Shown here: one piece after another, positions 6,349-13,385 of the stretch
Layout: each line of letters opens with the position of its first letter
Position numbering within the stretch: the stretch's first letter is position 1
DNA from: Firmicutes bacterium UBA4882
Lineage (GTDB): Bacteria > Bacillota > UBA4882
DNA: 13,454 nucleotides
Direction: 5' to 3'
Assembly: GCA_002399265.1 (NCBI GenBank)
Contig: DHDG01000002.1
Span: forward strand, 96,720 to 110,173
The notes under the pieces: model-generated
Seen by the model: only the letters and a program-made list of their open reading frames with translations
The model's database searches: none
Told to the model about the DNA's origin: nothing
Program-made: the position numbers and the translations under genes

Positions 6349-6366
6349 CAATTGCTGATTTAGTAA
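6331..6366 (+). repeat. Tandem duplication spanning the queA stop codon
   Basis: GCAATGTTGCTGATTTA (6331-6347) is followed directly by GCAATTGCTGATTTA (6348-6362) and then GTAA. The second copy repeats the last codons and stop of queA, differing by a 2-base deletion. A ribosome passing the first stop would read QLLI and meet another TAG. It is probably a recent local duplication. Confidence 0.75.
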
Positions 6367-6386
6367 CAGCAGAAAGGGGCCCGAAG

Positions 6387-7502
6387 GTGGCTTTATTCAG
6401 TTTTACAAAAACGCATCAATCGAGCGAATGTGCGGGGCGTACCGGCATATTCCAAACACCGCATGGTGCCATCGAAACACCAGTCTTTATGCCGGTTGGA
6501 ACCCAGGCAACCGTTAAATCGCTGGATCCGGCGGAAGTCCATGACATCGGGTTTGGCATTATTTTGTCAAACACTTATCACCTTTATCTCCGCCCGGGGC
6601 AGGAAATTGTCAGGCAGGCCGGCGGACTGCATTCATTTATGAATTGGCCGGGGGCGATTCTCACTGATAGCGGCGGCTTTCAAGTCTTCAGCTTAGGCGC
6701 GCTCCGCAAGGTGACTGACGAAGGCGTCGTGTTTCGATCACATATCGACGGCTCGAAACATCTCATGACTCCTGAAAAATCAATCGCCATCCAGGAAGAC
6801 TTAGGCGCAGACGTGATTATGGCCTTTGATGAATGCCTGGCTTATCCTTCGGATCATCAGGCCGCCCGCGCCGCCATGGAAAGGACGATCAGTTGGGCCA
6901 CCCGCTGCCACGCTGCGCATCAGCGTCCGGATCAAGCACTATTCGGAATTGTGCAGGGTGTCGTGTACAGCGATCTGCGCCGTGAGTGCGCCCAAAGGCT
7001 GACCGAGCTCAACTTTCCGGGGTATGCCATCGGCGGGTTGAGTGTTGGGGAACCCAAGCCCATGATGTATGACATGCTGGAAGTGACTGTCCCGGAACTT
7101 CCTGAAGACAAACCACGTTATTTAATGGGTGTTGGTTCGCCGGACTGTCTTTGGGAAGGCGTCGCCCGCGGAGTAGATTTGTTCGACTGCGTTTTTCCGA
7201 CACGCATTGCCCGCAATGGGACCGCCCTTACTTCACAAGGCCGGGTGATTATCCGGGATGCTCGTTACGCCGCCGACTTCGGACCGCTGGATCCGGAATG
7301 CGGCTGCCCCACTTGTACCAGATTCAGCCGTGCCTATTTGCGGCATTTGTTCAAAGCTGGCGAGATACTTGCCCTGCGGCTGACAAGCCTGCATAACATA
7401 TATTTCCTGTACAAATTGATGGAAAGGATTCGCACGGCTTTGCGCCAAGGACGTTTCTACGAAGAAAAAAAAGCTTTTTGGGCAAGTTATTATAATGAAT
7501 GA
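6387..7502 (+). CDS. tgt: Queuine/preQ1 tRNA-guanine transglycosylase
   Basis: Bacterial-type Tgt, 371 residues, exchanges G34 for preQ1 in tRNAs with GUN anticodons (Asp, Asn, His, Tyr). The GTG start is seven bases after AAAGGGG at 6373-6379. Visible signatures include PVFMPVGTQATVKSL, ILSNTYHLYLRPG, the substrate-binding DSGGFQVFS with D94, and FDECLAYP. These are followed by GIVQGVVY, GYAIGGLSVGEP and VDLFDCVFPTRIARNG, which carries the catalytic nucleophile Asp (D264/D267 region). The zinc site is C305, C307, C310 and H336 (CGCPTC then TSLHN). Length matches the family and there is no low-complexity insert. With queA just upstream, two consecutive queuosine-pathway enzymes are adjacent. 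No preQ1 synthesis genes are in this window, so the base is made elsewhere or imported. Confidence 0.98.
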   Translation: MALFSFTKTHQSSECAGRTGIFQTPHGAIETPVFMPVGTQATVKSLDPAEVHDIGFGIILSNTYHLYLRPGQEIVRQAGGLHSFMNWPGAILTDSGGFQVFSLGALRKVTDEGVVFRSHIDGSKHLMTPEKSIAIQEDLGADVIMAFDECLAYPSDHQAARAAMERTISWATRCHAAHQRPDQALFGIVQGVVYSDLRRECAQRLTELNFPGYAIGGLSVGEPKPMMYDMLEVTVPELPEDKPRYLMGVGSPDCLWEGVARGVDLFDCVFPTRIARNGTALTSQGRVIIRDARYAADFGPLDPECGCPTCTRFSRAYLRHLFKAGEILALRLTSLHNIYFLYKLMERIRTALRQGRFYEEKKAFWASYYNE

Positions 7503-7563
7503 AAGGGAAATTTGGCAAAAAAACGAAATCACTAAGGGATCAATAAAGGGAGGCTAATTATTA

Positions 7564-7935
7564 ATGGAAACCGGACAAACTGCTCAAACTGGCTCAGGAT
7601 TTTCCAGTCTGCTATTCATTGGTGTGATCTTCGCAGTATTTTACTTTTTCATGATTCGTCCCCAGCAAAAGCAGCAGAAAAAGCGCCAGGAAATGCTGAA
7701 TGCCATTGGTGTGGGCTCCGATGTTGTTACCATTGGCGGCATTCACGGAAAAGTTACCGAATTGAACGAAGACACTGTTTTGATTGAAGTCAATAAAGGC
7801 ATGACACTCAAAATGCTGCGTTCCGCCATTGGCTCGGTAGTTCCCAAAGAAGTAGATAGCTCTGATGCCGCTGTTGCAGAGCCGACTGCCGTTGAAGAGG
7901 AACGGACTGCCGCTACCGACCCGCTCAGAAAATAA
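7564..7935 (+). CDS. yajC: Preprotein translocase subunit YajC
   Basis: This 123-residue, single-pass membrane protein is the small partner of SecD and SecF. The short N-terminal tail is followed by a membrane span at about 15-30 (SSLLFIGVIFAVFYFFMI) and the family mark RPQQKQQKKRQEM. The cytosolic domain contains VGSDVVTIGGIHGKV and IEVNKGMTLKMLRSAIG. The acidic, Ala/Glu-rich C-terminal tail is normal for the family. ATG 7564 follows AAAGGGAGG (about 7546-7553). The 61-base gap after tgt shows no terminator, so it is likely in the queA-tgt transcript. It lies upstream of secD/secF with one HD-domain gene in between. Confidence 0.96.
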   Translation: METGQTAQTGSGFSSLLFIGVIFAVFYFFMIRPQQKQQKKRQEMLNAIGVGSDVVTIGGIHGKVTELNEDTVLIEVNKGMTLKMLRSAIGSVVPKEVDSSDAAVAEPTAVEEERTAATDPLRK

Positions 7936-7949
7936 CCAAATTTCGGCAG

Positions 7950-8030
7950 CAACAAGTTGATTCAGGACGGTTGTTGAGAAGCGAGAGAGAGCCTGAGGGC
8001 TCTTTCTCTTCGAATGGGGGTGCAACAACA
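7950..8030 (+). promoter_or_regulatory. Structured leader ahead of the HD-domain gene, possible RNA switch
   Basis: TTGTTG (7971-7976) can pair upstream with CAACAA (7950-7955). As GTTGTTG (7970-7976) it can instead pair downstream with CAACAAC (8023-8029), right before the start codon. Between them is an 11-bp stem with one G-U pair, 7983-7993 with 7998-8008, loop TGAG. The ribosome binding site GGGGGTG (8016-8022) lies between this stem and the downstream pairing partner. Two exclusive helices around a ribosome binding site suggest translational control. That is an inference; it matches no riboswitch class I recognise. Confidence 0.4.
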
Positions 8031-8690
8031 ATGATTACCCTGGCAGATGTTAAACACAACCCTGCCATTGAGAGCTTCATGAAGCAAGGCGACACCCATC
8101 TGGAAGCCATCGGATTCACCGAACATGGTAATCGGCACGCCGGATTAGTTTCGAATATTTCGCGGAACATCCTGATCAGGCTCGGCTATGATCAGCGTCT
8201 GGCGGAGCTGGCTGCCATCGCAGGTTTTCTGCATGATATTGGCAATGTGGTGACACGCCACGATCATGGTCAAACCGGCGCATTAATCGTTACCAATATC
8301 CTTGCCCAAATGGGTATGGATTACTCTGAGATCGCGATCGTGATGGGGGCTATTGGCAATCACGAGGAAGAATACGGTGAGCCGGTCAGTGATGTCTCGG
8401 CTGCGGTCATCCTGGCCGATAAGAGCGACGTGCATCGTTCGCGGGTGCGCAACAGGGATATCGCCACCTTTGATATTCATGATCGGGTCAACTATGCGGT
8501 TGTACACTCATTTTTGAATGTTGACGACGCCACGCGCGACATCACGCTGAATCTGACGATTGATAATGAGATCTGCCCGGTGATGGAATACTTTGAGATC
8601 TTCCTGATCCGTATGGTGATGTGCCGCCGCGCGGCCTCCTTTTTGAAAGCCGTCTTCCGGATTGAAATCAATGGAGCCAAAATATTGTAA
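8031..8690 (+). CDS. HD-domain metal-dependent phosphohydrolase family protein
   Basis: This 219-residue soluble protein has an HD superfamily domain, a metal-binding fold found in phosphatases, phosphodiesterases and nucleotidases. Likely metal ligands are H36 (GNRHAG), H68-D69 (FLHDIGN), H79 (RHDHGQTGA), H111 (GNHEE) and D130 (LADKSD). The order and spacing are typical. No sensor, output or membrane domain is evident. The substrate cannot be read from sequence. The start is ATG 8031, eight bases after GGGGGTG; an upstream TTG at 7971 would translate the leader hairpin and has no family support. It lies between yajC and secD, a position I recall for such genes in Clostridia, which hints at a link to export or envelope regulation (inference). 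Confidence 0.88.
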   Translation: MITLADVKHNPAIESFMKQGDTHLEAIGFTEHGNRHAGLVSNISRNILIRLGYDQRLAELAAIAGFLHDIGNVVTRHDHGQTGALIVTNILAQMGMDYSEIAIVMGAIGNHEEEYGEPVSDVSAAVILADKSDVHRSRVRNRDIATFDIHDRVNYAVVHSFLNVDDATRDITLNLTIDNEICPVMEYFEIFLIRMVMCRRAASFLKAVFRIEINGAKIL

Positions 8691-8776
8691 TTCCGCGGTG
8701 CCAAGATCCTGTCTTATTTCAGTTTCGGTTTTCTTTTTTTGTCAGTAAACCCAATCAATCGTGCCCGGCTGTTTCA

Positions 8777-8805
8777 TTGACAAGCCTTGGCATGAAAGTT
8801 ATAAT
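8777..8805 (+). promoter_or_regulatory. Consensus sigma-70/sigma-A promoter of secD-secF
   Basis: TTGACA (8777-8782) and TATAAT (8800-8805) are both perfect consensus hexamers with an ideal 17-base spacer. Transcription would start near 8812, giving a leader of about 43 bases before the secD GTG. It can express secDF independently of the upstream queA-tgt-yajC transcript. Confidence 0.88.
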
Positions 8806-8854
8806 TGTAAAGGTATAAACGGCCTTATTTTCTTGGAAAGGGGAGAGTAAGCGG

Positions 8855-10321
8855 GTGAGACGGGAATATGCCATCAGATTAGGCCTGATCGCTTTGCTTG
8901 TTTTGGGATGTTTAGCGGTGCTCAATTTCTTTCCCATTCGCCAGGGCCTGGATTTACAAGGAGGCGCCAATGTTACACTGGTCGCCGATGCCCGGGCGGA
9001 ACAAAACGTTCTTGAAGATGTCCGTAAGATCGTTTTGGAACGTTTACGCAAAGCCGGTCTTGACAAAGTACCTGTAGCCGTTCACGAAGAGCGTGAAGGA
9101 TTCATAATTACAGTTGGTTCCAGCGAGGCTGTCAGCGCGGTGCGTCAAGCCGTCGGACAGTCTGTTGTCTGGGAAAGCGAAACCCGCACTATTAATTTGA
9201 ATCTCAGCTATGGGGAGCCCAAAGCGGTGGACGACGGTTTCGAAGTCGCCGTCAAGGCGACTCAGGATATCAATCGGGAAGCCCTGGAAAAGGCTAAATC
9301 AGTCGTTGACCTGCGTGTTAACGGTTTGGGCCTTTCGGAGACGGTCGTACAGCTAGATCAAAACAGCAACCGTATCATCGTACAGTTGCCTGGTATCAAT
9401 AACGCCGCCGAAGCCACTGAAGACCTGGTCAGAGTGGCGCGGTTAACGTTCCGCATTGACGGCAATGTCGTCCTGGACGGCAGTGACCTGGTGCGGGCGG
9501 AAGCCACATACGGAGGCACCTATAACGCTCCGATTCTGCAGCTCAATTTGACAAATGAGGGCGGCAAGCGGTTTGAGACCATTACGGGTCAAAACGTCAA
9601 TAAGAGTATGGGCATTTACCTTGACGAAGAGTCCTTGATGGAAGCCGTCATCCGTGAAAAAATAGGCGGTGGGAAGCCCATCATCGATTTCAACGGCAGC
9701 CGGCCCATCGATGAGCTCAAAGTCTACGCCATTCAGATGAATTCGGGCGCCCTGCCGGTGCCGCTGCGCGTCATTGCCAGCAGCACTGTCGGACCGACAC
9801 TCGGTAAGGAAGCCATTAATTCCAGTATCATGGCTGGTATTATTGGATTGCTGCTCGTTTTCGCCTTCATGATATTCTTCTACAAAGTCCCCGGTGCCCT
9901 TGCCAGCGCAGCGCTGATCGTTTATGCGATCCTGTCGCTCGGCATTATGGCCGCTCTACGTGCGGTGTTAACATTGCCTGGTATCGCCGGCTTTATCCTG
10001 TCGGTTGGTATGGCAGTTGACGGCAATATCGTTATTTTCGAGCGTATTAAAGACGAAATACGCGCTGGAAAACACATGCGTGCAGCGCTTGAGGCTGGAT
10101 TCAGCAGAGCTTTCGTGCCCATTCTGGACTCCAACCTGACCACCATCCTGACCGGTGTAGTGCTATTCTTCCTGGGAACCGGTTTGGTGCGCGGTTTTGC
10201 TACAACATTGATTATCGGTGTTGCGGTGAGTATGTTTACGGTTCTGGTGGTTACCAGAGGTTTCCTCGGCGTTTTGGTCGATCGTTACCCGGACCGCTTT
10301 GCGCGGTACTTTAAGTTTTAA
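8855..10321 (+). CDS. secD: Protein translocase subunit SecD
   Basis: SecD (488 residues) is the larger half of the SecDF module, an RND-type membrane protein that uses the proton motive force to complete protein export. It has an N-terminal membrane helix at about 6-24, then the family motif QGLDLQGGANV. The extracytoplasmic P1 region includes VVDLRVNGLGLSETVVQ and NRIIVQLPGI. Five further membrane helices run from about residue 320 to the C-terminus. The hallmark VGMAVDGNIVIFERIKDEIR contains the membrane Asp used in proton transfer. The GTG start is nine bases after AAAGGGGAG. The protein is complete and free of low-complexity inserts. secF starts 16 bases downstream. Confidence 0.98.
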   Translation: MRREYAIRLGLIALLVLGCLAVLNFFPIRQGLDLQGGANVTLVADARAEQNVLEDVRKIVLERLRKAGLDKVPVAVHEEREGFIITVGSSEAVSAVRQAVGQSVVWESETRTINLNLSYGEPKAVDDGFEVAVKATQDINREALEKAKSVVDLRVNGLGLSETVVQLDQNSNRIIVQLPGINNAAEATEDLVRVARLTFRIDGNVVLDGSDLVRAEATYGGTYNAPILQLNLTNEGGKRFETITGQNVNKSMGIYLDEESLMEAVIREKIGGGKPIIDFNGSRPIDELKVYAIQMNSGALPVPLRVIASSTVGPTLGKEAINSSIMAGIIGLLLVFAFMIFFYKVPGALASAALIVYAILSLGIMAALRAVLTLPGIAGFILSVGMAVDGNIVIFERIKDEIRAGKHMRAALEAGFSRAFVPILDSNLTTILTGVVLFFLGTGLVRGFATTLIIGVAVSMFTVLVVTRGFLGVLVDRYPDRFARYFKF

Positions 10322-10337
10322 GGGGGGTGCACGCTCA

Positions 10338-11288
10338 GTGAATATCATTGGAAACCGCAGGATCTGGCTGACTTGTTCAGGGATTCTGATGCTCATTTTC
10401 ATCGGTTCGATCATCTTCAGGGGCTTTAACCTGGGAATCGATTTTACCGGCGGCACGACGATTGAAGTCCCCCTTCCTAATGCGGTGACTGCCCCGGAAG
10501 TCGAGGAAATGCTTAACGTACCCGGGCTGGAAGATCTGAATCTGAACAGTGCAGTGATCCAGCCGTTTAGTCGTCTTGACGAAGGCGGCAATACACGCTA
10601 CGGTGTGTTGATCAAAACCAGGTTGGTGGATGGCGAATTTCTCAGTGACGCCGTGGTCGAGAAAACAGTCGCCCAACTGGAATCGCAACTGGGTATTTCA
10701 ATTAACCGTGAATCTTTGGCGGTCGAGAAAGTTGGTCCGGTGATCGGGGCCGACCTGACCAGAAATACGATTTGGGCGATCATTATCGCCACGCTTGGTA
10801 TTCTGATCTATGTCTCGCTGCGTTTTGAGTTCATGTCAGGCTTGGCCGGTGTCATAGCTCTGGTACACGATGTCCTGTTTGTCTTGGGAGTGTTTTCCCT
10901 TTTAGGGCAGGAAGTCAACAGCAACTTTGTGGCAGCTGTGCTGACGGTCATCGGTTATTCCATTAACGATACCATCGTTATCTTTGACCGTGTTCGTGAG
11001 AATCTCAGAGCCCGCAAGAAGGGCGAGACTTTTGACGAGCTGGTTAATGATAGTGTGATTCAGACTTTCCGCCGCAGTGTTAACACCAGTGTGACGACCA
11101 TCCTGGCCGTCATGGCTTTGTTCCTGTTGGGTGGTCGTAGTCTGAAAGAGTTTACATTCGCAATGATCATTGGTATGGTCGCCGGATCATACTCGACGAT
11201 TTTCATCGCCAGCCCGCTTTGGGTAGTGATGCGTAACTGGCAGGAAAAACGGGCAGCCGCGAAACGCGGAGCTCCCGCGACCCGCTAG
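10338..11288 (+). CDS. secF: Protein translocase subunit SecF
   Basis: SecF (316 residues) pairs with SecD to form the 12-helix SecDF complex. The start chosen is GTG 10338, eight bases after AGGGGGG, because it gives MNIIGNRRIWL followed directly by the first membrane helix; a longer reading from 10299 would overlap secD. The motif GIDFTGGT lies at 33-40. The membrane hallmark IGYSINDTIVIFDRVRENLR contains the conserved Asp residues. Five C-terminal helices follow the short extracytoplasmic domain, which ends near SLAVEKVGPVIG. Length is normal. It is co-transcribed with secD. Confidence 0.98.
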   Translation: MNIIGNRRIWLTCSGILMLIFIGSIIFRGFNLGIDFTGGTTIEVPLPNAVTAPEVEEMLNVPGLEDLNLNSAVIQPFSRLDEGGNTRYGVLIKTRLVDGEFLSDAVVEKTVAQLESQLGISINRESLAVEKVGPVIGADLTRNTIWAIIIATLGILIYVSLRFEFMSGLAGVIALVHDVLFVLGVFSLLGQEVNSNFVAAVLTVIGYSINDTIVIFDRVRENLRARKKGETFDELVNDSVIQTFRRSVNTSVTTILAVMALFLLGGRSLKEFTFAMIIGMVAGSYSTIFIASPLWVVMRNWQEKRAAAKRGAPATR

Positions 11289-11362
11289 GGCTAAGGGAAT
11301 GTGCGGCGCGCTGAGGCATTAACTGTCGCGAAGCCAGGCACGCTAAGGCGAACAGTATTTTT

Positions 11363-11394
11363 GCAGCCGGTCTGCACCGAAGCAGGCCGGCTGC
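11363..11394 (+). other. Strong 13-bp hairpin between secF and secG
   Basis: GCAGCCGGTCTGC (11363-11375) pairs with GCAGGCCGGCTGC (11382-11394) along all 13 positions, with one G-U pair and a six-base loop ACCGAA. No T-run follows on either strand, so it does not fit a standard intrinsic terminator. It may terminate weakly, block exonuclease at the secDF 3' end, or mark a processing site. Upstream, CGCTGAGGC and CGCTAAGGC form an imperfect direct repeat (about 11310-11352). Confidence 0.7.
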
Positions 11395-11404
11395 CAGAAA
11401 GCAC

Positions 11405-11434
11405 TTGTTCTAATGGGTAACATTGTGGTAAACT
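11405..11434 (+). promoter_or_regulatory. Probable secG promoter (extended -10)
   Basis: TGGTAAACT (11426-11434) fits an extended -10 (TGnTAnAnT-like). The -35 candidate TTGTTC at 11405-11410 is weak and 18 bases away. It lies just after the strong hairpin and about 35 bases before the secG start, which suits a separate secG promoter. Confidence 0.45.
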
Positions 11435-11467
11435 AGATGGGTGAATGATTGGAGGTGCCGTGAAGCG

Positions 11468-11695
11468 ATGATCCTTACGATGTCCATTTTACTGGGAATC
11501 GTTGCCGTTGCGCTCATTATTATCGTGGCTATTCAGCCAAGTAAAGGTGAGGGCTTGGGTTCCATCGGCGGTGGCGCCCGTATGTTTTTCGGAAAACATA
11601 AAGGCATTGATATCTTGCTGGATAAAGCGACCTGGGTATTGTCAGGTCTCTTGGGAATCCTGTGCATTTTGTTAACTGTATTTGATAAAGGCTAA
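11468..11695 (+). CDS. secG: Protein translocase subunit SecG
   Basis: SecG (75 residues) is the small accessory subunit of the SecYEG channel. There are two membrane helices, about 3-22 and 52-71. They are separated by the conserved cytosolic loop QPSKGEGLGSIGGGARMFFG, followed by KHKGIDILLDKATW, both typical of the family. The ATG at 11468 gives the standard length. GGAGGT at 11451-11456 is 11 bases away, slightly long. A second in-frame ATG at 11480 is possible, while an upstream GTG at 11441 adds unrelated residues. It sits behind its own likely promoter and is closed by a terminator. Confidence 0.95.
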   Translation: MILTMSILLGIVAVALIIIVAIQPSKGEGLGSIGGGARMFFGKHKGIDILLDKATWVLSGLLGILCILLTVFDKG

Positions 11696-11771
11696 ACATT
11701 ATGGGGGCTCAGATAGGAGCTCAGCCTTGTTTGGCAGAATAGTTAATCGAGTGAATAGAACACAGCAACTT

Positions 11772-11800
11772 GCCGGCCGGTAACAGCCGGCTTGTTTTTT
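11772..11800 (+). terminator. Rho-independent terminator after secG
   Basis: GCCGGC (11772-11777) and GCCGGC (11786-11791) form a GC-only 6-bp stem with an eight-base loop, followed by TTGTTTTTT (11792-11800). It closes the secG transcript. A smaller possible hairpin (GCTC/GAGC, about 11706-11721) lies nearer the stop codon. The rest of the 233-base gap up to 11928 holds the chemoreceptor promoter and leader. Confidence 0.75.
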
Positions 11801-11820
11801 CAATAGCTAACTGTTATAAA
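11792..11820 (+). promoter_or_regulatory. Possible chemoreceptor gene promoter
   Basis: TTGTTT (11792-11797), 17 bases, then TATAAA (11815-11820) preceded by TG at 11812-11813, an extended -10. The -35 lies within the T-run of the terminator. The leader would be about 100 bases. No flagellar sigma-28 pattern was found here. Confidence 0.4.
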
Positions 11821-11928
11821 TACTAAGTTGGCAGGAATAGTAACATGTGCTGTCGAAAAAACCAGTAATTGATCCACAACTGAACCTGTAACAAACGAAG
11901 CCGGGATGGACTTGAGGAGGGGAAGCGC

Positions 11929-13380
11929 TTGAGATTACGGCTTATCTTTCTTTATATGATAGCCAGTTTAGGTATGTTGTTAACGTCTTTCCTGCATCAG
12001 CGGATTTTTAGTGACGCTAATATTGTGATTGTGATAGCGTTGTACATAGTATGTTGGGCGGCGTTTTTGCTTCTGTTCCTGTTTCTGGCGCAAAAGCAGA
12101 TTCTAAACAACCTGAAACTCTTTAATAATTTGGCACGCCGTGTTGCTCAAAACGACCTTTCCGTAAAAGTTGACATCAAATCCGGCGACGAGTTTCAGGA
12201 GCTTGGCGAGGCCTTGAACGGAATGACCAGCAGTATCCGTAATGTGCTGTCCGAAAACCTGGATGCTGCCGAGCAGCTTTCGCAGGAAGCCCAACACATG
12301 TCGCAGCTGGCCTCCAGTTCTTCTAAAGTCACGGAAGAAATCAGCCGTACTATTGAGCAAATGGCTACCGGTATCCAGGAGCAGTCCTCCAGCATTTTGC
12401 AGGCGGCTGAGTCCGCTCAACAAATGGCCAGGACAGCCGGACAGGTTGCCAGCGAGGCACAGAAAGCTTCCGCCCTTACAGCGCAAGCCTCTGACCGGGC
12501 TCAAAGCGGTGCCGGGTTAATCAACGAAGTTCAGGAAAGCATGGCGCTCATGAAAAACGCGGTTTCAGAGTCCGCTGAAGTTGTGCGGCGTCTGGGAGCT
12601 CGTTCCCAGGAAATTGCCAAGATCGTTGACGTTATCCGTAATATTTCTCGGCAAACAAACTTATTGGCCCTCAACGCCTCCATTGAGGCGGCTCGCGCTG
12701 GCGAGCACGGCAAAGGGTTTTCGGTAGTTGCTGAAGAGGTGCGCGCACTGGCCGAGCAATCGACGGAATCCGCCGCCCAGATCGTCAATCTGGTGCAGGA
12801 AATTCTGGCTGAAACCAAAGCCGCTGTTGAGGCGTCCGAACATGGAGCTCTGGCGGCTGAAACCGGCTCTGTGCTGTCAATTAAAGCCAGTGAAGCTTTT
12901 AGCGAAATTTATGCTTCGGTTGATCGAACAGTCCAGACGATTCAAGATATTGCCGCCGCTTCAGAGCAGCAGGCCGCCAGCAGTCAGGAAATGACCAGTA
13001 CCATGGCGACTGTGTCAGACATCGCCGCTCAGAACGCCACTGGTGCCCGCCAGGTGTCCGGGGGTGCTCAGGAACAAAGAGTCACGGTTGGCCGACTGGC
13101 AGAACAGGCCCATGCATTGGTTGAAATGGCGGATCGCCTGACATCGATGGTCGGTCGCTTCAAGGTTAAAGAAGACTTCCAGTCCTGCTGGATCATAAAG
13201 AACTGTAACTTCCTTAATTGTCCGGCATTCCAGTCGCCAGAAGAGAAATGCTGGCTGGTTCCGGGCACGCTGTGCGAGAGTGGACAGGCGGCTCCGTCAA
13301 TTGCAGCCAAGCGGTCCACTTGCTATCAATGCGAAGTCTTTAAAACGAATCAGCGTACTGATTCCGAGCCTGTCAGCTGA
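11929..13380 (+). CDS. Methyl-accepting chemotaxis protein with Cys-rich two-CW tail
   Basis: This 483-residue chemoreceptor starts at TTG 11929, six bases after AGGAGGGG. Two membrane helices (about 4-22 and 32-54) are joined by only about ten residues, so there is no extracytoplasmic sensor domain. A HAMP domain follows (about 55-107), then a long coiled-coil signalling domain. Its tip, QTNLLALNASIEAARAGE and KGFSVVAEEVRALAEQS (about 241-277), contacts CheA and CheW. The last 65 residues carry seven cysteines: C420, C426, C431, C441, C449, C465 and C468. They fall in CWIIKNC, NCPAF, CWLVPGTLC and CYQC, a pattern I recognise as the two-CW motif found at the ends of some clostridial signalling proteins. 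It probably binds a metal, iron-sulfur cluster or redox signal, so sensing may be cytoplasmic (inference). It is monocistronic between a terminator and an inverted repeat. Confidence 0.93.
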   Translation: MRLRLIFLYMIASLGMLLTSFLHQRIFSDANIVIVIALYIVCWAAFLLLFLFLAQKQILNNLKLFNNLARRVAQNDLSVKVDIKSGDEFQELGEALNGMTSSIRNVLSENLDAAEQLSQEAQHMSQLASSSSKVTEEISRTIEQMATGIQEQSSSILQAAESAQQMARTAGQVASEAQKASALTAQASDRAQSGAGLINEVQESMALMKNAVSESAEVVRRLGARSQEIAKIVDVIRNISRQTNLLALNASIEAARAGEHGKGFSVVAEEVRALAEQSTESAAQIVNLVQEILAETKAAVEASEHGALAAETGSVLSIKASEAFSEIYASVDRTVQTIQDIAAASEQQAASSQEMTSTMATVSDIAAQNATGARQVSGGAQEQRVTVGRLAEQAHALVEMADRLTSMVGRFKVKEDFQSCWIIKNCNFLNCPAFQSPEEKCWLVPGTLCESGQAAPSIAAKRSTCYQCEVFKTNQRTDSEPVS

Positions 13381-13385
13381 GGAAC

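Noticed and set aside
7970..8030. T-box-like leader before the HD gene (GGGGGTGCAACAAC looks a little like the T-box sequence)
   Set aside because: The critical UGGNA bulge for the tRNA end is missing, there is no Stem I and the downstream gene is not amino-acid related.
8720..8741. T-rich run after the HD gene as a terminator
   Set aside because: I found no convincing GC stem directly before the T-run.
11817..11840. Sigma-28 flagellar promoter for the chemoreceptor gene
   Set aside because: TAAA is present, but a GCCGATAA-like element at the right spacing is not.
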